A stretch of 5,466 nt of DNA, from contig DIHU01000194.1 in NCBI GenBank assembly GCA_002420315.1, positions 1 through 5,466 on the forward strand, given 5' to 3'. Positions 1 through 5,466 of the stretch are shown piece by piece. How positions within the stretch are numbered: the first letter of the stretch is position 1; every line of letters starts with the position of its first letter. The position numbers were made by a program, and so were the translations under genes. This DNA is from Akkermansiaceae bacterium UBA5688 (GTDB lineage Bacteria > Verrucomicrobiota > Verrucomicrobiia > Verrucomicrobiales > Akkermansiaceae). The notes beneath the pieces were generated by a model, which was not told the DNA's origin, did not search any database, and saw nothing but the letters and a program-made list of their open reading frames with translations.

Positions 1-1344
1 CGAGATCCCCATGGCCTGGAAAATGGTGGCGTGCAAATCCTCAATTGTGAGCGGGTTCTCAACCGCCACAAACGGTCGTTCATCCGCAGTCTTACCAAAT
101 TGAAACCCCTTCTTCACCCCGCCACCGAACATCAAAACGCTAGTCCCTCCAGTGAAGTGTCTATGTTGACCATAGTGTTTCAATTCTGAGATAACATCCA
201 CCTTGTGAGTCGTCTGATCACGCGCATTTGATCCCGGCACCCCCTCAATCATCATATCGCGACTGAACTCGCTCGCAATTACGACCAAGGTCCGATCCAG
301 CATTCCTCGCTCCTCTAAATCACGAATCAACTGGGCGATTGGCTGATCAATCTCAGACTTTAATCGCTTTAAAGTAGTATGTCCTTTTTCGTGAGTATCC
401 CAGTGTTTGAAGGGCTGATATTCGGTAGTGACCTCGATAAATCTGGCACCCGATTCCACAAGTCGCCTCGCTAACAAACAACCCTTACCAAAGCGGGTCG
501 TACCATATTCTTTTGCAGACTTCTCATCTTCCTTTGTAAGGTCGAAGGCCGCTGCCTCCTTCGAACTTAGTAAACGGTGAGCTTTCTCCATCGATTGTAG
601 CATCGATTCTTGTTGGAACTCACTTCCAATTTTTCCAACCAGACCTTCTGAAATCAATTTTTTATAATGTTTATATCGATTGGAAAATCGACTTGGGGTC
701 ATTCCCGTAGGCGGTTGGACTGCCCCAGTCGCCTGATCAGGATATGGCAGCAGGAAGGGGCCAAATTCACTCCCAAAAAAACCACCGGTGTGGAAAGCTT
801 TCAGTTCTTCTTTCTCGCCCACTCCCTCGAGTCGCTGACCAATATCAATAAAAGCAGGCATCGACTGATTTCGCTGCCCCAACACTTTGGCCATCCACGC
901 CCCAATATGCGGTGCTGCCACCGTTTGCGGCGGAACGTATCCGGTATGCCAATGATATTGGTGTCGGGAATGCAGAATATGTCCAAGGTCAGGTTGCACC
1001 GCCGAGCGAATCAACGTTCCTTTATCCATCACCTTCGCAACTTCCTCAAAGCCTTCCGTGAAATTGATTCCACTTACCGAGGTTGGGATCGCAGGAAAAG
1101 TGCTACCAACATCCGACACTTTAAGGCCCTTTCGAAACGGTTCGTAGTGCTTCGGATCAAAAGTATCAGGTGCTGCCATGCCTCCACCCATCCATAGCAG
1201 AATACAAGAATCAGCCTTTGCCTCAGGCTGTTCAATTTCATCCCCAAACGAGCGAGGGGCGCCCATTGCCAAAGTCGCCGCGGAGGCAGTTCCGAGCTTC
1301 TTAAGAAAGTCGCGCCGATTTTCAAATTCAAGTGGTTTTGACAT
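1..1344 (-). CDS. Tat-exported DUF1501 family protein (sulfatase/alkaline phosphatase-like fold), C-terminus cut off by window edge
   Basis: I translated this frame by hand. It starts at the ATG read from 1344 and stays open for 448 codons to base 1, so the stop lies outside the window. Residues 9-17 (NRRDFLKKL) form a twin-arginine signal, followed by a short Ala/Gly-rich hydrophobic stretch to about residue 29, so the protein should be exported folded. The body matches DUF1501: LLWMGGG at 49-55, then DTFDPK at 60-65; a His-rich segment at 119-146 ending PHIGAW; HWDTH at 314-318; EFSRD at 359-363; HRHF at 394-397; and the C-terminal ENPLTIEDLHATIF, with its His at 438. DUF1501 proteins usually run about 430-490 residues, so probably only a few dozen residues are missing. 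The family belongs to the alkaline phosphatase superfamily by fold, but no reaction is established. The gene lies 9 bases after the DUF1549/DUF1553 gene, its usual partner. The first motif is atypical (MAAPD where most members have a Ser-His-x-Asp pattern), so this is a divergent subfamily. Family assignment is firm; function is unknown. Confidence 0.93.
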   Translation of the reverse strand, partial: MSKPLEFENRRDFLKKLGTASAATLAMGAPRSFGDEIEQPEAKADSCILLWMGGGMAAPDTFDPKHYEPFRKGLKVSDVGSTFPAIPTSVSGINFTEGFEEVAKVMDKGTLIRSAVQPDLGHILHSRHQYHWHTGYVPPQTVAAPHIGAWMAKVLGQRNQSMPAFIDIGQRLEGVGEKEELKAFHTGGFFGSEFGPFLLPYPDQATGAVQPPTGMTPSRFSNRYKHYKKLISEGLVGKIGSEFQQESMLQSMEKAHRLLSSKEAAAFDLTKEDEKSAKEYGTTRFGKGCLLARRLVESGARFIEVTTEYQPFKHWDTHEKGHTTLKRLKSEIDQPIAQLIRDLEERGMLDRTLVVIASEFSRDMMIEGVPGSNARDQTTHKVDVISELKHYGQHRHFTGGTSVLMFGGGVKKGFQFGKTADERPFVAVENPLTIEDLHATIFQAMGIS

Positions 1345-1356
1345 AGTTTGCTCTTA
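1345..1356 (-). promoter_or_regulatory. Intercistronic junction with weak ribosome binding site overlapping the upstream stop codon
   Basis: Read on the minus strand, the junction is TAAGAGCAAACT followed by the ATG of the DUF1501 gene. The TAA is the stop of the upstream gene. The purine run AAGAG, a weak Shine-Dalgarno match, begins inside that stop codon and sits 6 bases before the ATG. Nine bases separate the stop from the start, leaving no room for a promoter or terminator. The two genes are therefore read as one transcript with probable translational coupling. The coupling is inferred; the spacing is seen. Confidence 0.6.
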
Positions 1357-3195
1357 GTTAATAAATTGAAATTCAGGCAGCATAAGAATTGTCCACAAAA
1401 GGTCCGCCGTAGATTCTGGGGTAACTCCCTCCCCTAAAATCTTAAGGGCCACTTGCTTTTCAAGTGAACTTGGGAGGCGAGACAGGGCTTCAAGATAGAG
1501 GCTTTCGACCATCTCTTTCTCAGCGAAAAGTTTGGTAGCACCTCGGTTTAAATAATTAACAAATTCCTTCCCGTTATTGAGTTCAAGTGCTTGCAAGGTA
1601 GTTAATTCAGCGGGCCGGGTCGTGACAACTTGCTCACGATTAGGACGCCCAAGGGCACGCATCAAGAGAGTCGACTTCACCAACGAGGCCCTAACACTCC
1701 GCGCTACCTCACTTCCTCTATCAACCTTCGCATCAATCTTATCAGGCGCAGTCTCAGTGATTTCCCAAACCGCATCCATGAATTGCTCAGCCGTCATCCG
1801 CTTGGCACTGGGACCTTCAAAAACAAAATCCTCGCCACTCTTCGCCGCAATCACCGTGGCGCTTTGATACGTTCGGGAGCTCACAATGATGGAGAGGGTC
1901 CTCTTGAGATCGTAAGCATTCTGAGAAAGATCCCACGCGAGGTAATTGAGCATATCCTCGCTCCATGGACGATTGCTCATGATATCTACAGGCTCAACCA
2001 GCCCCCGACCCATCAAACGAGCCCAAAGACGATTTACGATGGTCCGAGCCAAGCGACCATTACCTGGCGCTGTCGCAAGCTCCGCAACCCTTTTCAATCT
2101 ATCGTTACGAGATGATGTCTTATCGATGCTCCCTAGTTCATCAAAAAGAAACTTTGCATCCATTTTTTTACCAGTCGGTTTATCGCAACGATACATCTCA
2201 AGTGGCTTTCCCGCAATAATCGCTGCCATTCCATAAGCATCTTCCAGCTTCCAGTTATTAATGAAGCTATCGTGACACGAAGCACACTTCATATTCTCAC
2301 CAAAGAAGAGCTGTGAGACATTCTGGGCGAACTGAATCTCTGGAACCTGCGAAGCATTAACGTTACCACGCCACTTTATGCCCTTGATAAAGCCTTCCGA
2401 CTCAGCGGTTGGATTCAATAACTCTCTTACAAATTGATCATAAGGTTTATTCTCTTTAAGCGAGAGGTATAGCCACCCTGTGATTTGACGACGTCCTCCG
2501 TCAATAAAACCAGTCCCTGCGTAGTCATTCCGCAAGAGATCATTCCAAAACGTCATCCAATGATCGGCATAGTCGAGATCGCGTGTCAGGATTTGCTTAA
2601 TTTTCGCCTCCCGCTTTGCGCCTAAATCCGAAGCCACAAACGTTTCCAATTCACTTTTTGAAGGGAGGAGTCCTACCAGATCCAGACTTACTCTTCTCAA
2701 GAACCGGGCATCCGAAATTGCCGCAGGCGATTGGATCCGATTCCTCTTGAAATAGTCTGCTGCTATTCGGTCGATTGGGTTTCCGCCTTCCGGTCCAGGC
2801 AGTTCAACTCTTTGATGCCCCAAAGGAGCCTTCCATGTCCTATTTTTAAAAGTAAACCCTTTCTCCCAAGCCAGCCCCTCATTCACCCACCTTGCTAAAA
2901 TCGCAATATCCCCCTTTAGCAGAGGCTCAGCATCTTGTGGCATTCGATCTTCTTCATCATGCGCCGTCAGCACCTTTATAAAAAGACTGTTTTGGGAATC
3001 GCCAAGCTCAATCACATCGGACTCTAACAAGGCCTCGCGTGTATCGAGCGAAAGCCCTCCCTTATACTTACCGTTCGTGTGGCACTTTGCGCAATTCTCT
3101 TTCAGAATTGGCAACACCTCATGTGCAAAATCAACCTTAGCCGAAACAAATGAAGTCACAGCTATCAGCAGAGGAATTTGAGTTTTTAGAATCAT
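1354..3195 (-). CDS. Exported di-haem cytochrome-like protein with PSCyt1, DUF1549 and DUF1553 domains
   Basis: The chosen start is the ATG at 3195, giving 613 residues. The frame can be extended 12 codons to a GTG at 3231, but the ATG places a classic Sec signal peptide at the N-terminus (MILKTQIPLLIAVTSFVSA, cleavage likely after residue 19). Residues 20-110 are a planctomycete-type cytochrome c domain: haem site CAKCH at 35-39, GGLSLDTREALL after it, RMP with Met85 as candidate distal ligand, and the closing ARWVNEGL. Residues about 139-325 are DUF1549, opening with NPIDRIAADYF and containing RRVSLDLVGLLPS and a second haem-type site CASCH at 304-308. Residues about 366-610 are DUF1553: RTIVNRLWARLMGRGLVEP, the GRPNRE stretch near 515, LQALELNNGKEFVNYL, and the C-terminal repeat-like LYLEALSRLPSS and LLWTILMLPEF. 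Many relatives are about 800-1000 residues, so this is a compact form with a short linker. It is followed directly by the DUF1501 gene. Its role, probably extracytoplasmic redox chemistry, is inferred from the haem motifs; no substrate is known. Confidence 0.94.
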   Translation of the reverse strand: MILKTQIPLLIAVTSFVSAKVDFAHEVLPILKENCAKCHTNGKYKGGLSLDTREALLESDVIELGDSQNSLFIKVLTAHDEEDRMPQDAEPLLKGDIAILARWVNEGLAWEKGFTFKNRTWKAPLGHQRVELPGPEGGNPIDRIAADYFKRNRIQSPAAISDARFLRRVSLDLVGLLPSKSELETFVASDLGAKREAKIKQILTRDLDYADHWMTFWNDLLRNDYAGTGFIDGGRRQITGWLYLSLKENKPYDQFVRELLNPTAESEGFIKGIKWRGNVNASQVPEIQFAQNVSQLFFGENMKCASCHDSFINNWKLEDAYGMAAIIAGKPLEMYRCDKPTGKKMDAKFLFDELGSIDKTSSRNDRLKRVAELATAPGNGRLARTIVNRLWARLMGRGLVEPVDIMSNRPWSEDMLNYLAWDLSQNAYDLKRTLSIIVSSRTYQSATVIAAKSGEDFVFEGPSAKRMTAEQFMDAVWEITETAPDKIDAKVDRGSEVARSVRASLVKSTLLMRALGRPNREQVVTTRPAELTTLQALELNNGKEFVNYLNRGATKLFAEKEMVESLYLEALSRLPSSLEKQVALKILGEGVTPESTADLLWTILMLPEFQFIN

Positions 3196-3212
3196 AGTGC
3201 GATAATAAGATT

Positions 3213-3225
3213 CGGGAGTTACCCG
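3213..3225 (-). repeat. Small hairpin in the leader just upstream of the cytochrome gene start
   Basis: Arms CGGG (3213-3216) and CCCG (3222-3225) flank a 5-base spacer. If the operon transcript starts upstream of here, this short hairpin would end 17 bases before the ATG at 3195, close to where ribosomes bind. The stem is only 4 bp, so it may well be coincidental. Confidence 0.2.
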
Positions 3226-3249
3226 GTTCACCGTAGGATCTTGATCTCA

Positions 3250-3306
3250 GCGTAGGTTGTTAAGAGTTACCATTGAAACGAGCCAATTGGCTCTCTTTTC
3301 CTACGC
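3250..3306. repeat. Nested inverted repeat: 7-bp outer arms around a 14-bp perfect palindrome
   Basis: The outer arms are GCGTAGG (3250-3256) and CCTACGC (3300-3306), which are perfect reverse complements. Between them lies GAGCCAATTGGCTC (3280-3293), a perfect 14-bp palindrome that could also fold as a 5-bp stem with an AATT loop. On the plus strand it is followed by TCTTTTC, which gives it some terminator-like character, but no plus-strand gene ends here. An operator for a dimeric regulator, or a structured leader for the minus-strand operon, fits the position better. A 14-bp palindrome is expected by chance about 0.3 times in a window this size and about 0.01 times in a gap this short, so it is suggestive only. 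Confidence 0.4.
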
Positions 3307-3400
3307 AGGATGATAGATTATTTTATCTTTGTGGCACATTTAATTCCCATCTATCTACTCCAGACCATAGTTTAAAAAATAAGCGACACCGCACATCTCC

Positions 3401-5466
3401 ATGAAAAAAACAACACGATTCTGGTCTTTCGCTATTTTCTTGTTCCAAATTCTTTTTCAAACTCGAGCGGAGATTCGTGACGAAGGGGAAACTCTCGAGA
3501 TTAGTGCAGTTATCATTAATGAATTCATGGCATCGAACGATGGCGGCCAAACAAATAATTCCAACGATTGGTATCCAATTACCAATCAAATTAATGGCAC
3601 CACTGACGATTGGATCGAAATCCTCAATAACAGTTCTTCCCCCCTCGACCTCAGTGGTTGGCACCTTACAGACGACTCTTCGGCACCAGAAAAATGGACC
3701 TTCCCCGCACCAACAAACATTCCCGCAGGAGGATTTCTCATCGTCTACGCTTCAGGATCAGGTGTGCCCGATGCAAACGGGAATCTAAACACCAACTTCA
3801 AGCTTTCATCTGACGGAGAATACATTGCGCTTATCGATTCATCAGGCACAATTAAGAGTGAATTTTGCCCAATCGGTATCAAATATCCAAAACAAGACGA
3901 GGACATTTCTTATGGCCTAGACCCTGAAAACGGAGACCCAGTTTATTTCTCATCTCCTACCCCAGGCTTTGCCAACAATACTTCCGGAATTGCCAAAGTG
4001 CTTGATACTAATTTTAGTCCAGATCGTGGCTATTACGACCAAGCCCTCAGTGTCACGATAACGAGCGATACGCCGGGAGCGACCATCTACTTTACTACGG
4101 ATGGCACTCGCCCAATCAATCAGATGGGAAACCCAACAGCCAATGCTTCTATTTACTCTGGCCCAATTTCAGTCAACAAAACCACGACACTCAAAGCATC
4201 CGCGATCAAAGCCGGGTTCACCCCTACAAATATTGACTGCCAAACCTACCTCTTGTTTGACATTGAAAATGCGCGTCCTGATGGAACCGATCCCGCAGGA
4301 TTAAATACCGCTTTTCTGGAGCAAAATCAGCCCCCTGGTTGGGGAAATCTCTCTTCGGGAGATTACAGAATGGACCCGCGCGTCTCTAAATCAACAAACC
4401 TTGCCAGTGGTCATCAGGATACAATTGCCCAAACGATGCTAAAAGGGCTGCGAGATATTCCGACCATCTCCATCGCTATGGATCGTGCCGACTTCAGTGG
4501 TGGAAGTGGAATTTACACAAACTCAACAAATGGGGGGCTTGAGTATGAATGCTCCGCCGAATATATCCCATCCTCCACCGACACTCGCGATGACTGGCAA
4601 ATCAATTGCGGAATCAAAGTTCAGGGCGGAGCGAGCCGCAATCCAGGATCCAGTCCAAAACACTCTATGAATTTCCGGTTCCGCGCTCAATACGGTTCCG
4701 GACGACTGCGCGAAAAACTCTTTCCGAATTCAGAAGTCGAAGCATTCAATTCCATCACCCTACGCGCCGGATATAACAATTCTTGGATCCATCGTGACAG
4801 TGGTCAGCGAAGCCGCGGCTCCATGATTCGTGATCAATGGATGCGCGAATCTATGCTCGATATGGGGAATCCCGCTGCCGGTCACGGATTCATGGTTCAC
4901 GTTTTTGTGAACGGTCTTTATTGGGGAGTCCACAATCTCTGTGAACGCCCAGAGGCTTCCCACTACGCCGCTTACAACGGGGGTGATGACAGCATCCTTG
5001 ATGCCCGCAATGGCTCTTCTATCGTAGATGGTTCGGGGACTGCTTGGAATGCTATTCCAGGTGTGGTTTCAAGCGGTAATTGGGATCGGATTAAGCAGAT
5101 CATTGATATCGATCAATATATCGACTACCAAATTATCAATCGTTATGGCGGCAATTCAGACCTCAAGGCAGGTGGCAATTGGCGGGCTGCAGGAGGCGGG
5201 CCGTTTACGACCGGCCAGCCTGAGAAAATGGCACCTTGGCAACTCTATTCATGGGATGGTGAGCGTTCCCTCGAGAGTCCTTCTCTTAACAACTCTCCAC
5301 GTGATCCCATGGGCGTGCGAAGCCAACTCGAGGCGCTATCGGAATATCGGATTCGTTTTGCTGATAGACTAAAAAAACACTTTGGCCCAGAAGGCGCTCT
5401 CACTGCCGAAGCCACTGCCGCTCGCTGGATGAAATTCGCCGACAATCTCGATCGGGCGATCATCGC
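3401..5466 (+). CDS. Secreted lamin-tail / chitobiase-C-type / CotH kinase-like protein, C-terminus cut off by window edge
   Basis: I translated this frame by hand from the ATG at 3401. It is open for 688 codons to the right edge, with no stop. Residues 1-23 are a Sec signal peptide (MKKTTRFWSFAIFLF, cleavage likely after TRA). Residues about 37-192 are a lamin-tail domain: IINEFMASN at 38-46, DWIEILNN at 70-77, LSGWHLTDD around 86, GEYIALID at 139-146 and the closing SPTPGFANN. Residues about 205-285 match the chitobiase/beta-hexosaminidase C-terminal-type beta-sandwich: FSPDRGYY, then IYFTTDGTRP at 229-238, then SIYSGPISV and TTLKASAIKAG. The CotH domain begins near 350: LRDIPTISIAMD, GIKVQGGASRN at about 404-414, NSITLRAGYNNSW at 450-462, MIRDQW at 475-480, VFVNGLYWGVHNL at 501-513 with Glu515, and SWDGERSL at 617-624. 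A helical stretch after 640 ends LDRAII. Some CotH proteins are protein kinases; candidate metal ligands here are Asp587 and Asp619, by inference. The domain order is common in Verrucomicrobiota and Planctomycetota, where the full proteins are usually much longer. Domain calls are firm; enzyme activity and substrate are not shown. Confidence 0.93.
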   Translation, partial: MKKTTRFWSFAIFLFQILFQTRAEIRDEGETLEISAVIINEFMASNDGGQTNNSNDWYPITNQINGTTDDWIEILNNSSSPLDLSGWHLTDDSSAPEKWTFPAPTNIPAGGFLIVYASGSGVPDANGNLNTNFKLSSDGEYIALIDSSGTIKSEFCPIGIKYPKQDEDISYGLDPENGDPVYFSSPTPGFANNTSGIAKVLDTNFSPDRGYYDQALSVTITSDTPGATIYFTTDGTRPINQMGNPTANASIYSGPISVNKTTTLKASAIKAGFTPTNIDCQTYLLFDIENARPDGTDPAGLNTAFLEQNQPPGWGNLSSGDYRMDPRVSKSTNLASGHQDTIAQTMLKGLRDIPTISIAMDRADFSGGSGIYTNSTNGGLEYECSAEYIPSSTDTRDDWQINCGIKVQGGASRNPGSSPKHSMNFRFRAQYGSGRLREKLFPNSEVEAFNSITLRAGYNNSWIHRDSGQRSRGSMIRDQWMRESMLDMGNPAAGHGFMVHVFVNGLYWGVHNLCERPEASHYAAYNGGDDSILDARNGSSIVDGSGTAWNAIPGVVSSGNWDRIKQIIDIDQYIDYQIINRYGGNSDLKAGGNWRAAGGGPFTTGQPEKMAPWQLYSWDGERSLESPSLNNSPRDPMGVRSQLEALSEYRIRFADRLKKHFGPEGALTAEATAARWMKFADNLDRAII

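Larger units (their letters stand above)
3196..3400. other. Divergent intergenic region between the cytochrome/DUF1501 operon and the CotH-type gene
   Basis: These 205 bases must carry the promoters for both outward-facing transcription units. I found no convincing -35/-10 pair on either strand. The most A/T-rich parts are 3315-3330 and 3370-3382. On the minus strand the first contains TAAAAT, a possible -10 element, but without a good -35 at the right distance. No clear Shine-Dalgarno sequence precedes either the ATG at 3195 or the ATG at 3401. The region contains a nested inverted repeat (3250-3306), a small CGGG/CCCG hairpin (3213-3225) and repeated short words, described separately. No RNA gene or small ORF is supportable here. 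Confidence 0.7.

Noticed and set aside
667..1197. 176-residue open frame on the plus strand, antisense to the DUF1501 gene
   Set aside because: The opposite strand here translates into clear DUF1501 motifs (GGG-DTFDPK, the His-rich segment). The plus-strand product is Arg/His/Ser-rich and low in recognisable structure, as expected for a shadow frame.
1074..1331. 85-residue minus-strand frame overlapping the start of the DUF1501 gene
   Set aside because: It is out of frame with the DUF1501 protein, whose correct frame starts at 1344 with a twin-arginine signal and continues to the window edge.
1577..2236. Three overlapping plus-strand frames (96-161 residues) antisense to the cytochrome gene
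   Set aside because: All lie opposite the well-supported DUF1553 coding region and show no domain or signal of their own.
3280..3299. Rho-independent terminator on the plus strand
   Set aside because: The 5-bp stem is short, the T tract is interrupted, and no plus-strand gene ends upstream within the window. A regulatory palindrome is the more economical reading.
3332..3346. Sigma-54-like promoter for the CotH-type gene (TGGCAC then ATTC at the -12 position)
   Set aside because: The -24 half matches TGGCAC, but the -12 half reads ATTC rather than TTGC and lacks the key G. One good half-site is not enough without mapped transcript ends.
3323..3664. 113-residue minus-strand frame covering the left end of the CotH-type gene
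   Set aside because: The plus strand encodes a signal peptide and lamin-tail motifs here; the minus-strand product has no recognisable feature and would block the divergent promoter region.
1..5466. Mobile element, CRISPR array, tRNA or rRNA
   Set aside because: Reading through the window I found no terminal repeats, transposase motifs, regularly spaced repeats or RNA-gene landmarks. Almost all of the sequence is accounted for by three intact-frame genes.

Overview
The window looks like chromosomal DNA from a member of the Planctomycetota-Verrucomicrobiota group, more probably a Verrucomicrobiota-like bacterium of moderate GC content. This rests on gene content. A cytochrome-type DUF1549/DUF1553 protein paired with a DUF1501 protein, next to a secreted lamin-tail/chitobiase-C/CotH protein, is typical of these lineages. 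No rRNA or tRNA is present to fix the taxonomy.

Layout. Bases 1-3195 hold a two-gene minus-strand operon. The upstream gene (3195 to 1354) encodes a Sec-exported protein with an N-terminal c-type haem domain (PSCyt1), a DUF1549 domain with a second CxxCH motif, and a C-terminal DUF1553 domain. Nine bases after its stop codon begins a Tat-exported DUF1501 protein (1344 to beyond base 1), which belongs to the alkaline phosphatase/sulfatase-like fold and is cut by the window edge. A divergent intergenic region (3196-3400) follows, with a perfect 14-bp palindrome nested inside a 7-bp inverted repeat and some short repeated words. From 3401 to the right edge a plus-strand gene encodes a large secreted protein: signal peptide, lamin-tail domain, chitobiase/beta-hexosaminidase C-terminal-type domain and a CotH kinase-like domain. 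It is also truncated by the window.

How the genes may work together. The two minus-strand genes almost certainly act together outside the cytoplasm, as this pair does across these phyla, but their biochemical role is not established. The CotH-type protein is divergently arranged and also exported. A functional link to the operon is possible but is only inferred from position. All three reading frames were translated through without internal stops or frameshifts. I see no mobile element, CRISPR array or RNA gene. The window is largely recognisable. The least explained parts are the structured intergenic region, the variant N-terminal motif of the DUF1501 protein and the possible kinase activity of the CotH protein.
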